DNA of 64,000 nt from an uncultured Bacteroidales bacterium (GTDB lineage: Bacteria; Bacteroidota; Bacteroidia; Bacteroidales; UBA932), in the NCBI GenBank assembly GCA_945487035.1, contig CALYTI010000004.1, forward strand, positions 1 to 64,000, given 5' to 3'. Shown in pieces: positions 4,698-13,548 of the stretch. The notes under the pieces are model-generated. The model did no database searches. It was not told the origin of the DNA and worked only from the letters and a program-made list of their open reading frames with translations. Both the position numbers and the translations under genes were made by a program. Within the stretch, counting starts at the first letter, position 1; every line of letters starts with the position of its first letter.

Positions 4698-7600
4698 TTA
4701 GTCCACGCGGATGTCTTTGACGCAGCGGGTGGTGCTGGCTTGCATCGCTTTATCCAAAGTGATATTGGAAGAATAACCATAACCAAATTTGGTGGGAACA
4801 GTCTTCGAACCATAATATCCAAAAGAAAATGCCGTTCGGCTCATCATTTTTCCTTTGGATGTACCGTTGTAGTAGTTGAATTCACTACCGTCATAGAGCT
4901 TGTTGTAGGCCATAATCGCCATTTCCCTTTGGTTTGGGGTACGATAGCCCTCCGGGCAGTACGGATTGTGGTCGCCTTTGGAAATGGCTGTGGTAATGGC
5001 TTCATTAAAGCCCTGAAACTTACGTGACTCACTTGAGACAAACTCTGTTGCAACCTCAAATTTTTCAGAAAGATAATTCTCCTTTTCGTTCTCCAAGTGC
5101 AGAGGCAGTTCAATAGAAGAATAGTCCCTCAGGGAAGCCTTATTTACAAAACTGAGATTATACACCGTAGCGCCATTTTTCGGATTCAGTTCCTTCTGCA
5201 CATAGTCTTGAGGAAGATCCTCAAGGCTGTGGTTAGCATCCATACCGAAGTTCCTGACACAGCGAACCGACATCTCTGCACGAGCTCCCTCCTGGTTGGC
5301 ACCATAAGAACCTGTGGAGATACCCTCTTCTGCCCACACAAGAGCTTCTCCTCCACTTTGCCAGGTTGAAGAGCACACGTGCTGCATCCATTTTGCAGGA
5401 GTATCTTTATTATCTCTATCCTCAGGGCTTCTGTTATACAGACGCGAAGTAGGAGATATCACACCCTCTCCAACATAGATACCGATAAGCTGACGGATGG
5501 AAGCGGCGTACCAGCGCACCTCGTCCCTATCAATCTTGCCGTCACCGTTATTGTCACGGTTTCTGGTCATACAGGAATATCTCAACTTGTTATGGGTACC
5601 GTCCACCTTGAGCTGAGGTGTATCGTTGTTCACCTCTATGTTCATATAATCAGCCCAGGAGATTCCCGTATTGAATGTGGTTGATGACTCATCGCACAGC
5701 CCCCACAGTTTACAAGTATTCAACATTCCGTTAAACAAATCGGTATTGCCAGCGGAAGAGTTGTCACCCCATTGCCAAATATCAGGGAACTCATCCGCAT
5801 GTTCCAAGCCCCAAGCGGTCAGCAAGGCAGTCTCATCCTCCTCAGTATTGAAAAAGGACTGGATACTGTGCTGCTGAATTGTAACAACCGAGCCTGTTGT
5901 GCTGGATTCCAAATCCTTGCTGACACTGGAATCGGAAAGAATATGCATAGTCCTGTCCGCCTTGTTGACAAACTGTTTCCAAAGCGTCTGGCTCTTCACT
6001 CCGGTAAGCGGATGCTCGTCATAGTAATACTCATCCACGAAGGCAGTTACGCAAATTTTCGGACCTTCCGGGTCAGTCGCACCGTTCACCAGGCCGTTGT
6101 CAAAATCTCCGGTATAGGTACCTACGCCTCCGGCATTATTGTAATCCACATAGAGTTTAGCCTGTTCCTTGATATACTTCACCAAATCTATGATATCCAT
6201 CACACCATCATTGTGATAGCCCGCAAGTCCCGGGGTGCCGTCATCCTCCTCATTGTCATCAGCGTCACGATATACTTCGGAGTAGGCAAACGGACGTGTG
6301 GTGAATTTACGCCTCTGGTCAGAATAATATGAACCGTCTGCGGCCTTTTTGTTCAAGCGGAAATGCACCCATTTGTAATCCAAACCTTCAGGAATATCGA
6401 TTCCGTTTTCGATTCTGGGAGAGCCGTTGCAGAATGGGGTTTTCACTTTCCAGGTAAGAGTATTGGAAATATCTGTCATAGAGCCGTCCATTCCAACCTT
6501 AACAAAGTTTTTTGCGTGGAAGGTCATAGTCTTGGAGACATAGTGTGCATCGCAGACTGCAATTTCCTCTTTGGCAATGGTAACCATTCCGGTTGCTCCG
6601 GGCTGATTCTCCGTGGTGTCAGTCTCCACCTCAACCCGGATATTGTTTACGGAGTTGATTGTGACGGTGTAGTTATAACTGTAATTTCTCTTGATGGCAA
6701 AATTGTTCACATCTTTGTAATAATCATCTGTGTATTTACCTGGAGCAGTAGCGATGGTGGCATTCCAGTCTCCGAGGTGAATAAGATAAACCACATCAGC
6801 GCCAAGGACCTTACCCTTGTCATCATCGTGAAGGTCCATTTCGACGCGGCCCTCCACAACTACATAGGTAGAAAAGTCGTTGGCGTTGACAAACTGCTTG
6901 ATATTCTTGCTCACATTTCTGCCGCGCTTGTCAATATAATCGACGTGTACATTTGAGTTCAGACCAGAAGAAGTTTTCACCTCTCGGCTACGGTCGTTGT
7001 AGGATTTGAAAGAAGTGTTTTTCGGAGTCTGCCGATTCTCCATCATGTAGAAGGAGAAGGACATATCCTTGGAGGACTCGGCACTTTCATAATTTACCCA
7101 GTCTGTATCGAAGAAATACTGCGCTGCTTCGGCATATTGCTCCGGGGTACTCATCTTCGGGTCAGCCATATAGGCATCCTTGTCCTGGTCCTCGATTACA
7201 CGCGAGGTGACAGGGACATTCACCACCTTCCACTGAAGGGCCTGGAATGATTTTGCGACCTGGCCATTTTCGTCAGGACGGGTACCGGTGACGAATTTGA
7301 AGTTGATTTTGGAGTCCAGGCGTTTGAGTTTCAGTTCATATTTACTATTCAAATCTTGATTTGTACCTGTCACATCGATGCCTTTCTGGCTTCCGCTCAT
7401 AGGGAAATAAGCGTTTCGGCTGACGGTGTACTGGTTGAGTTGCATAGTGAACTCCTTCAAATCCTGCTCGTTGTTCACCGACGATGCCAGAAGGTCAGAG
7501 GAGATTTTGACCATATCTGCATTCAGGTTGGTAATGAGATAGACTGTCATATTCTGTCCGGCCGGGACTTTGACTTTGAGGCAGCCCTGGCTTGGAGTGC

Positions 7601-7937
7601 CTTCAGTTGAGGTGTTTGCTACATACCAGCATTTGTCGAGAGAAGAAGCTCTTACCGCATCCTCGGAGTCAAGGCGGTCTTCACTCTGAAGCCAATTACC
7701 GAAGACTTTATTTCCCTTACTATCGAAGATGAAGACATAGATGTTGAGAATCTGGTTTTCGGAGGCATAGCCCAAGGTGGCCTTGGTGGAGATTTGTACG
7801 GCATCCTTGGCTCCGAAGTTCATATACAGCCAGCCCTCACCGTCTTTGAGGACAGTGTCCGGTCTGAATTGTTCTTTTACGCAGCCTCCCAGAATCAGGG
7901 TTGCAATTGAGAGGAGTATTGCTATATGTCGTTTCAT
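4698..7937 (-). CDS. Giant DUF4906-type fimbrial lipoprotein
   Basis: A 1079-residue lipoprotein: signal peptide MKRHIAILLSIATLILGGC with a lipobox Cys at 19, so it is exported and lipidated. The N-terminal ~400 residues resemble Mfa/fimbrillin beta domains (NIYVFIFDSKGNKVF; AGQNMTVYLITNLNADM). The C-terminal ~400 residues match what I know of DUF4906 proteins, which accompany fimbrillin operons: GIDIPEGLDYKW, RCVRNFG, and an EF-hand-like loop DNNGDGKIDRDEVRWY. It is the last and largest gene of the operon, 2 nt after the previous stop, consistent with a tip or adhesin subunit. That role is inferred from size and position. The C-terminus ends in TRCVKDIRVD. Confidence 0.75.
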   Translation of the reverse strand: MKRHIAILLSIATLILGGCVKEQFRPDTVLKDGEGWLYMNFGAKDAVQISTKATLGYASENQILNIYVFIFDSKGNKVFGNWLQSEDRLDSEDAVRASSLDKCWYVANTSTEGTPSQGCLKVKVPAGQNMTVYLITNLNADMVKISSDLLASSVNNEQDLKEFTMQLNQYTVSRNAYFPMSGSQKGIDVTGTNQDLNSKYELKLKRLDSKINFKFVTGTRPDENGQVAKSFQALQWKVVNVPVTSRVIEDQDKDAYMADPKMSTPEQYAEAAQYFFDTDWVNYESAESSKDMSFSFYMMENRQTPKNTSFKSYNDRSREVKTSSGLNSNVHVDYIDKRGRNVSKNIKQFVNANDFSTYVVVEGRVEMDLHDDDKGKVLGADVVYLIHLGDWNATIATAPGKYTDDYYKDVNNFAIKRNYSYNYTVTINSVNNIRVEVETDTTENQPGATGMVTIAKEEIAVCDAHYVSKTMTFHAKNFVKVGMDGSMTDISNTLTWKVKTPFCNGSPRIENGIDIPEGLDYKWVHFRLNKKAADGSYYSDQRRKFTTRPFAYSEVYRDADDNEEDDGTPGLAGYHNDGVMDIIDLVKYIKEQAKLYVDYNNAGGVGTYTGDFDNGLVNGATDPEGPKICVTAFVDEYYYDEHPLTGVKSQTLWKQFVNKADRTMHILSDSSVSKDLESSTTGSVVTIQQHSIQSFFNTEEDETALLTAWGLEHADEFPDIWQWGDNSSAGNTDLFNGMLNTCKLWGLCDESSTTFNTGISWADYMNIEVNNDTPQLKVDGTHNKLRYSCMTRNRDNNGDGKIDRDEVRWYAASIRQLIGIYVGEGVISPTSRLYNRSPEDRDNKDTPAKWMQHVCSSTWQSGGEALVWAEEGISTGSYGANQEGARAEMSVRCVRNFGMDANHSLEDLPQDYVQKELNPKNGATVYNLSFVNKASLRDYSSIELPLHLENEKENYLSEKFEVATEFVSSESRKFQGFNEAITTAISKGDHNPYCPEGYRTPNQREMAIMAYNKLYDGSEFNYYNGTSKGKMMSRTAFSFGYYGSKTVPTKFGYGYSSNITLDKAMQASTTRCVKDIRVD

Positions 7938-7939
7938 CG

Positions 7940-9463
7940 TTAATCGAATGTTGTTTCGTTTTTGTCATCAACCCAGTCGCTCGTTTCGAAGAATAGCACT
8001 CCGGAGTTAGGGTTGTAGTGTATGTTGACTACTATCTGGACGTCCTGATTGCGGCGGATCTGCTCCAGCGGCACAGGGATTCCGTATTTGTTGATATAAT
8101 TCAAGGAAGGGATGTTTTTGTCGAAATAGACGGAAGCACCTTCAAGCTGAATGTCGTTATCATCAACAAGATCCTCCTTAAGCTGAAAGACTTTCCAATA
8201 ACGGCTATCATTAGTTTTACTACTACTAGATGCAGCAACTTTTGTTGAATTTGCATACATGTAATAATTGCCAGAATAGAATCTAAAACCTTTGGAACGA
8301 GTATAGCCATCATTTGAAACTGAGGTTCCTGAGTCCAAAGTCACGTTTGTACGATTAATTATAATAGTATTAGCTCCTGATGCACAATTTGTTATTACAT
8401 TATTTGTCGTACCAGTGAAAGTCCAAAGATAATTATCGAAATTACTTTTCGCTAAGATCTCATCTACAGTCTCACTGCTAAGACTTAATGTACCATTGTT
8501 ATTATACAGGTAATATTTGTTACTATATGATTGAATTAAACAACGGCCTGCAGAAGACAACGAACCCCGAGCAGTCACTTCTGCACCTCGGGAATATACA
8601 ACATTGTCCTGAACCTTCGCACTGGTCGTACCATTCGGAAACAACCCGCCGACAATCCGGAAGCCGAGGTTAGCGGCGCCTTTGGTGGCAGTTTCATACA
8701 TATACTGCTGAAGATAAATACGTTCACCACCTTGAGGGATAGTATCAGTGACTGTTTCTCCAGCCGAATGAGCATAAGGCCTAAACTCACCGAAATCAGC
8801 AGCCAAAGGAATTGAATAATCAGATTGCTCAAATAAATAGCCAATATTCGGATTTCTCTTTGAAAGAATCAAATCCTTCAGTATTATCGTATTGTTCGTA
8901 GTATTATTTCGGACAGTAATGGTGAGTTTCGCGCAGGTTCGCACAAGTGCGGCTGAAACCTTATTGGTTCCCGCACCGACTGAAAGGCTGACAGAAGTGG
9001 ACAAAGGCATACCCTGGGTGGAATCTCCATACGGAGGCTCGTAATTCACAACTGTCGGAAGCACATACTTCAAAAAAGCATCATCAATTGCCTTGCCGCC
9101 AACGCGATAATCAGTCGGCAAAGTACTGTCCACCGGCAGATTAGCCACCAGGTAAAGCGTGCAGGCACCGCGAGGGATATTCTTGAAAGTAGCGGTAGCC
9201 GTAGATCCGGTACCCGAGATAGTGCACTCAGCATCATCCTGACAAAGGTAGCCCTCAACCTTAGTACCATATACCAGCCAGATATGAAGATTCTTCATCA
9301 CATCCCCGTCAGAAGCCGTCCCAAGCTTGGTTTGAGGCTTTGCAGAGATATTGATGGCAATATTTGAAGGACCAGTCGCCTCCTCCCTGTCTCCCTGAAG
9401 TTCATTCAGACAGGACGTGAGGAAAAGAAGGCCAATGGCCAATATGTTGAGACATTTTTTCAT
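7940..9463 (-). CDS. Fimbrial lipoprotein, fimbrillin/FimB-Mfa2-like
   Basis: A 507-residue lipoprotein: signal MKKCLNILAIGLLFLTSC with lipobox Cys 18. Residues ~25-300 carry the pattern of fimbrial subunits (NIAINISAKPQTKLG, LHIWLVYG, RGACTLYLVANLPVDS, a KLTITVRNNTTN strand). Residues ~310-430 are an inserted Ser/Thr/Asn- and Tyr-rich segment with short repeats (YYLYNNNGTLSLSS and YYMYANSTKVAASSSS), unlike the rest. The C-terminus ends with DVQIVVNIHYNPNSGVLFFE. The start overlaps the upstream gene's stop as ATGA. It is probably an accessory or anchor subunit; the inserted domain is not one I recognise. Confidence 0.65.
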   Translation of the reverse strand: MKKCLNILAIGLLFLTSCLNELQGDREEATGPSNIAINISAKPQTKLGTASDGDVMKNLHIWLVYGTKVEGYLCQDDAECTISGTGSTATATFKNIPRGACTLYLVANLPVDSTLPTDYRVGGKAIDDAFLKYVLPTVVNYEPPYGDSTQGMPLSTSVSLSVGAGTNKVSAALVRTCAKLTITVRNNTTNNTIILKDLILSKRNPNIGYLFEQSDYSIPLAADFGEFRPYAHSAGETVTDTIPQGGERIYLQQYMYETATKGAANLGFRIVGGLFPNGTTSAKVQDNVVYSRGAEVTARGSLSSAGRCLIQSYSNKYYLYNNNGTLSLSSETVDEILAKSNFDNYLWTFTGTTNNVITNCASGANTIIINRTNVTLDSGTSVSNDGYTRSKGFRFYSGNYYMYANSTKVAASSSSKTNDSRYWKVFQLKEDLVDDNDIQLEGASVYFDKNIPSLNYINKYGIPVPLEQIRRNQDVQIVVNIHYNPNSGVLFFETSDWVDDKNETTFD

Positions 9464-10494
9464 AAGATATGAATATCTTCATTGATTTCTACAGGCTCCC
9501 AATCCTTAATCGTAATTTCCACATCAATCTTTGACTGAGAAATGATAAAGGTATAGCTGTAAATGACACCGGGTTCCCATTGCACTTCAGGAAGAGTAAT
9601 CTCATTAACAGCATCCCCGCCCTCACTGGTAGTAAAAAACACCTTGGTCGGACCCTTGGCACCGCTGCTGCTCTGAGGGATAGCCATCACAACATTGTCT
9701 GGTCCATCAAAAATAGGTGTCGCAGCATGAGCTTCATCAAGTTTATAGAAAGGCTTGCTTCCGGTCCACTGATAATACTTTGTGGATGCATCATAATTCT
9801 CTGCAATCCAAATCATCGTAGCCGCATCAAAATCCCCGTCAGGATGGGTATAAAGCACCGTTCCGTTAGGTATAATGCCACTCACAGCAAAAGAAGTGAC
9901 ATTGTCTGTACGTCTGTCATCAACATCCGGGCTATTTTTGAAACCTATACTGAAACTCAGACCTGCCAGAGCGTGGGTGAAAGACATCGGAACCCTATGG
10001 GAAATGACAGCCTCATTAGCCTGTCCCTTCCAGAACGCAAACATAAGGTCTTCGTTACCGGATGCAACCTTGTAGTCAATACTTATCAAATCCACCGAAG
10101 AAGAGTTGAGCACATTGAAGGCAGAGCCGCTGTAAGGATGATAGGCCCTGAAACGGTAGAACTGGTTAATGCTCCAATATGCAAGGTTGTCATACTCCCA
10201 AGAGTCTGTCCGGTAAGAGACAGCTACAGCATCGGTAGAAAGGAAAACATTGGTACCGGTCTCAGAGCGCGGATCCTGAGCATACAGCCCGTAAATACCG
10301 AAAGGCTTGGATCTCATATTTTCCGTAGTGGACAGGACAGTGTTCTCCCCTGCGCCTGCCTTGGTAGATACAAGCGCACTTTGAGCTGTGGAAGCGAAAG
10401 AAATAGCGACTCCACGCTGCTGCGACGGCTTTTGGCAGGCCGCCAGAGCAAGCAGAGTCAAAGCCAATGACAAAAACTTATCCTTAAATCCCAT
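9460..10494 (-). CDS. Fimbrillin family lipoprotein
   Basis: A 344-residue protein, taking the ATG of MGFKDKFLSLALTLLALAAC (lipobox Cys 20); the ORF-track start at 10557 would extend it deep into the upstream gene. It overlaps the upstream stop by 11 nt. Mfa_like_1-type features are clear: KPFGIYGLYAQD, YRFRAYHPYSG, SFTHALAGLSFSIGF, AIPQSS, and a C-terminal IDVEITIKDWEP tail. Fimbrillins are exported as lipoproteins and polymerise by strand exchange after proteolytic removal of the N-terminus (known for Porphyromonas; inferred here). Confidence 0.8.
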   Translation of the reverse strand: MGFKDKFLSLALTLLALAACQKPSQQRGVAISFASTAQSALVSTKAGAGENTVLSTTENMRSKPFGIYGLYAQDPRSETGTNVFLSTDAVAVSYRTDSWEYDNLAYWSINQFYRFRAYHPYSGSAFNVLNSSSVDLISIDYKVASGNEDLMFAFWKGQANEAVISHRVPMSFTHALAGLSFSIGFKNSPDVDDRRTDNVTSFAVSGIIPNGTVLYTHPDGDFDAATMIWIAENYDASTKYYQWTGSKPFYKLDEAHAATPIFDGPDNVVMAIPQSSSGAKGPTKVFFTTSEGGDAVNEITLPEVQWEPGVIYSYTFIISQSKIDVEITIKDWEPVEINEDIHIL

Positions 10495-11362
10495 CTCTTT
10501 CAATCTTAATGTTGAGATCACCCATAATGGTAATCTTGTAAACTGCACATTTCCCACCTCTCAAAAACAGCGGCTTTTCCGCCTTCAGTACCTGATTTTT
10601 GAGAACGGATTCACCGGTCTCTATGTCACAGGTCAGTTCCCATACAGCAAGGCCGTTCTGAGGAATGAGGTACCGGGCAGGAGACAATTCAATTTCTCCG
10701 TCAGTGATGAGGGCATCATCCTCCCAAAATACCAGTTCTCCGCTTTCTGCTGCCTCGGACCACTGCACAGAAGGGTAAGAAGCAAAACTGGCCTTGGAAG
10801 CGATATTGCTAAGACTCAGGCTCTTTACTCTTACGTTGGTGGAGAAGGTCAGATTGGTGCGCACATAAACCCGCAATGAAGCCAAGGCGTGCTCAAATGA
10901 AAGCGGGAGTTCTATCACTTTGCTTCCCTTTTCCAAATCCACCCTGGACACAGAGTAGAGCAAATCCACATCCTCATCCAAAGCATAATCCGAAGCGCTG
11001 ATTCCGCTCTGAGGAGTAAAACTCATCCTTTCAGCAGGGCTGGCTGCATAAAAGGTCAACTCCTCATTGCTCCTTTTCCAAGCCAAATCTTCAGCGACTT
11101 TCCACAATCCGTCTCCGATAGGATAAGCATCAACACCGTTCAACAGGCTCTCACCCTTGGAATTGAAAGCCCAAAGGCGGATAATCTGCTCTGCCGGGAA
11201 GGCCTTGTCCTCCGAATCGGCTATTTTGGTATTCGGGAGTACAACAGGCCTGAAGAGAATCTCCAAAGTGTCAGTCTGAATTGCAGGATTATTCTTGATG
11301 CAGGACAACAGGCAGCCTACACCAAGAATAACAGCAGCTATTTTCAACACTTTGCTTCCCAT
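10484..11362 (-). CDS. Fimbrillin-like lipoprotein
   Basis: A 292-residue lipoprotein with signal MGSKVLKIAAVILGVGCLLSC and a lipobox Cys. It has the order of elements seen in its neighbours: IRLWAFNSKGESLLN, ELTFYAASPAERMSFTP, DVDLLYSVS, LSFEHALASLRVYVRTN, and a final INIKIERDG-type strand. It differs from the other fimbrillins by lacking the Trp-Glu motif near the C-terminus and is the shortest of the set, so it may be a capping or accessory subunit. It lies 20 nt downstream of the preceding gene's stop in the same operon. Confidence 0.7.
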   Translation of the reverse strand: MGSKVLKIAAVILGVGCLLSCIKNNPAIQTDTLEILFRPVVLPNTKIADSEDKAFPAEQIIRLWAFNSKGESLLNGVDAYPIGDGLWKVAEDLAWKRSNEELTFYAASPAERMSFTPQSGISASDYALDEDVDLLYSVSRVDLEKGSKVIELPLSFEHALASLRVYVRTNLTFSTNVRVKSLSLSNIASKASFASYPSVQWSEAAESGELVFWEDDALITDGEIELSPARYLIPQNGLAVWELTCDIETGESVLKNQVLKAEKPLFLRGGKCAVYKITIMGDLNIKIERDGI

Positions 11363-11382
11363 AGCAATAAATCAATATATAC

Positions 11383-12381
11383 TTATTCTATCTCTATGCC
11401 GACACCATCAGCAAAAGTCCAAGTACTTGCAGATGCATCAAACAAAATCGGGAACATACCGGCACCGACTTTGAGTGTATAGGTAACGTGGGTTCCCATA
11501 GACCAGATACCCGAACGGAAGTCCTTTACGAAATAGAGAGTCACAGGGCCTTCATTATTGACGGTAGCATTCTTAAAACTCTTGTAACTGATGGACAGAT
11601 ACGCCTCTGAACGGATGGACTGCGGTATCATCACTTTGTCGATTACCCAGAAAGCATCAGTCAACTTCATTCCCTTGCTGTCCTCATAGATTACATAATC
11701 GGATGCGGGATTTGAAAGATTGGACCAGCTTTCAGCAGATGTACCTCCCTTCTGATAATCTCCCTTGGTATAGTAACCTCCTATTGCAAGTTTGGTGACA
11801 TAGATTGAATCAGCATCGGAGAGGTCAGATTCCGCAATACGGAAAGTAATCTTGCTGAGCTTCTGCCTGAAATGTGTAGGCACACCGGTAAAACCTGCAA
11901 AGCTTTCGTTCTTTACCTTGTCCTTGGCTATGTCGGCAACCAGGATAAGCTGATCACTCATTCCGCTTTGGGTAATGTCCCAACCGCTAACACTAACGCC
12001 CTCATTAGTAATCACTACTCCCTTATCTTTGAGAGCAGCAGGAGAATAAGAGAAGAAAGTCAGTTTCTTGCCATCTTCCCAGAAGTATTTTTTCTCGGTG
12101 GACCAATAGGTATCTTTGAACTTAACCTCTTCAGGGCCGAACTTGAGAGTTGAAGAAGCATAGTCTGTATCCCAGTCCTTACTGGAGTCCAATTCATAAG
12201 CACTTGACATAAAGGTGCTTGTGGTAGGGAATGCAGAAGCGGCCTTAGTCTGGGCGACAGGCGAAGACACCACGTTATAGGCTACGCGACTCCGTTCTTC
12301 CCATTCCCGGACTTCGTTCTTGGTACAGGAAGCGGACAAAGCGCAAGCTAAAATCAAATATGTCAGTACTCTTCTATTCAT
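11383..12381 (-). CDS. Fimbrillin family lipoprotein
   Basis: A 332-residue protein starting at MNRRVLTYLILACALSASC (lipobox Cys 19). The ORF-track start at 12420 adds 13 residues without a signal; the chosen ATG overlaps the end of the upstream gene by 7 nt. Features: SRVAYNVVSSPVAQTKA near the mature N-terminus, FMSSAYELD, KKYFWEDGKKLTFFSYSPAA, the membrane-usher-like FRQKLSKITFRIAES strand, and a SASTWTFADGVGIEIE end. It is most similar in layout to the next upstream gene (TKAAGEYPTNVPFVSSAFYL), suggesting tandem duplication. Confidence 0.8.
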   Translation of the reverse strand: MNRRVLTYLILACALSASCTKNEVREWEERSRVAYNVVSSPVAQTKAASAFPTTSTFMSSAYELDSSKDWDTDYASSTLKFGPEEVKFKDTYWSTEKKYFWEDGKKLTFFSYSPAALKDKGVVITNEGVSVSGWDITQSGMSDQLILVADIAKDKVKNESFAGFTGVPTHFRQKLSKITFRIAESDLSDADSIYVTKLAIGGYYTKGDYQKGGTSAESWSNLSNPASDYVIYEDSKGMKLTDAFWVIDKVMIPQSIRSEAYLSISYKSFKNATVNNEGPVTLYFVKDFRSGIWSMGTHVTYTLKVGAGMFPILFDASASTWTFADGVGIEIE

Positions 12382-12386
12382 AACAA

Positions 12387-13496
12387 TCAAATAATCACAC
12401 TGAATTCCGAATCGCTCCACTCTTCCTGGTCCGGTGCCCAGGTAATGAGGTCAGCCTGACGGTTGAAGGTGATTCTTACCTTTATCTGGCGATTGATGTT
12501 TATTTTGTTCGCACTGCTCTGGAAAAGGTCATAGAGACTTACATAAGCGGTTTTCTGAACATCGCTGGTACCGCCAGAAGTGTAAGACCTTTGCGTATAA
12601 ACCAGTTTCAGATGCGGCACTGTGCTCGGATCGGCTTCGCCGGGATTCGCGAAGGTCTGAGGCAGGAGCATAATATGGGAGAGGCCTCCTGTTACCGGAG
12701 TCATCGATGATGTGCTGTATAAGACCTCCTTTCCGCTACCATTGTACCAGGTATATGATGAGGCGACGGCGCTTCCGTCCGGAATCCAGGCTCCGATTTT
12801 GGCAACTGCGGTTCCTACATCGTAGGATGAGTAGTAAGTGCCTTTCTGGATGAGCTTGCAGATTTGTATTTCATTGACTATGAAGACAACGTCTCCGTCC
12901 TGATAACTTCCGTTGTGTCCGTTGGCGTAGTCTTCGAAGGTGTTGAATTCGAAGCCGACAATCTGAGAGAGTTTGTGGCGGAATATGGTCGGGACTCCGG
13001 TGTAGAGACCGACATTCTGGTTTGAGGTCTGTTCTGTCTGCACATCGGCGACCATAATGTCGATGTTCTGGTTGGCGTTCACATCCCAGCCGGTGATGGT
13101 TATACCGGTATCTTTGTCTATTTTGGTTTTTGGCTGAATTGCCGCAGGGCTGTAGGAGAGGAAGTTGAGCTTTCCTGTGTGTGGCCAGTAGTAGGAGCGG
13201 GTGGCGTCTTTCCAGAGGCCGTCAACATAGGAGATGGTGGCGTTTTCGATGTAGGCTTTGGCTTCGGAGTGGTTTGCAGCCCAGGTTTTTCCGTCTTCAA
13301 GGTAGAATGCGCTTGAAACGAATGGTACATTGGTAGGATATTCTCCTGCCGCTTTTGTTTGGTTGTATTGGACGACATTATAGCAGATCTGCGCCTGGGT
13401 AGGCTCTGACTGCTCTACCTTGGTGCAGGAGAGCGGCAGGGTTGCGAAGCATAGGCTCCAAATTGCTATTTTACCGAATCGTTTCATCTCTTTCAT
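12387..13496 (-). CDS. Fimbrillin family lipoprotein
   Basis: A 369-residue protein starting at MKEMKRFGKIAIWSLCF with lipobox LSC before TKVEQSEPTQ; ATG 13487 (MKRFGK) is an equally acceptable start. The ORF-track start 13619 is rejected because it translates the intercistronic hairpin. Motifs shared with neighbours: NQTKAAGEYPTNVPFVSSAF, YYWPHTGKLNFLSYSPAA, GVPTIFRHKLSQIVGFEF, HIMLLPQTF, and the C-terminal ITWAPDQEEW. It is probably a pilin-type subunit. The hairpin at 13503-13532 lies 7 nt before its start. Confidence 0.85.
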   Translation of the reverse strand: MKEMKRFGKIAIWSLCFATLPLSCTKVEQSEPTQAQICYNVVQYNQTKAAGEYPTNVPFVSSAFYLEDGKTWAANHSEAKAYIENATISYVDGLWKDATRSYYWPHTGKLNFLSYSPAAIQPKTKIDKDTGITITGWDVNANQNIDIMVADVQTEQTSNQNVGLYTGVPTIFRHKLSQIVGFEFNTFEDYANGHNGSYQDGDVVFIVNEIQICKLIQKGTYYSSYDVGTAVAKIGAWIPDGSAVASSYTWYNGSGKEVLYSTSSMTPVTGGLSHIMLLPQTFANPGEADPSTVPHLKLVYTQRSYTSGGTSDVQKTAYVSLYDLFQSSANKININRQIKVRITFNRQADLITWAPDQEEWSDSEFSVII

Positions 13497-13502
13497 TTTT
13501 GG

Positions 13503-13532
13503 ACCCATCGGGACGGTCAAGTCCCGGTGGGT
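13503..13532 (-). promoter_or_regulatory. Intercistronic hairpin, copy B
   Basis: Two 12 nt arms (ACCCATCGGGAC and GTCCCGGTGGGT on the plus strand) pair with one mismatch around a 6 nt loop. It sits 16 nt after the stop of the upstream fimbrillin and 7 nt before the next ATG. It is the twin of the hairpin at 14695-14724. With no T-run behind it on the minus strand, it is more likely an mRNA processing/stability element or attenuator than a full terminator. Confidence 0.75.
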
Positions 13533-13548
13533 AAGGGGATTAGTTGAT

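Noticed and set aside
9580-10470. Long plus-strand ORF opposite the fimbrillin gene
   Set aside because: Shadow of the real minus-strand gene; composition (many His, Arg, Ser) and lack of motifs are typical of antisense frames. The same applies to 5772-6332, 6363-6956, 16896-18119, 51078-52808, 52610-53701 and 58506-59825.
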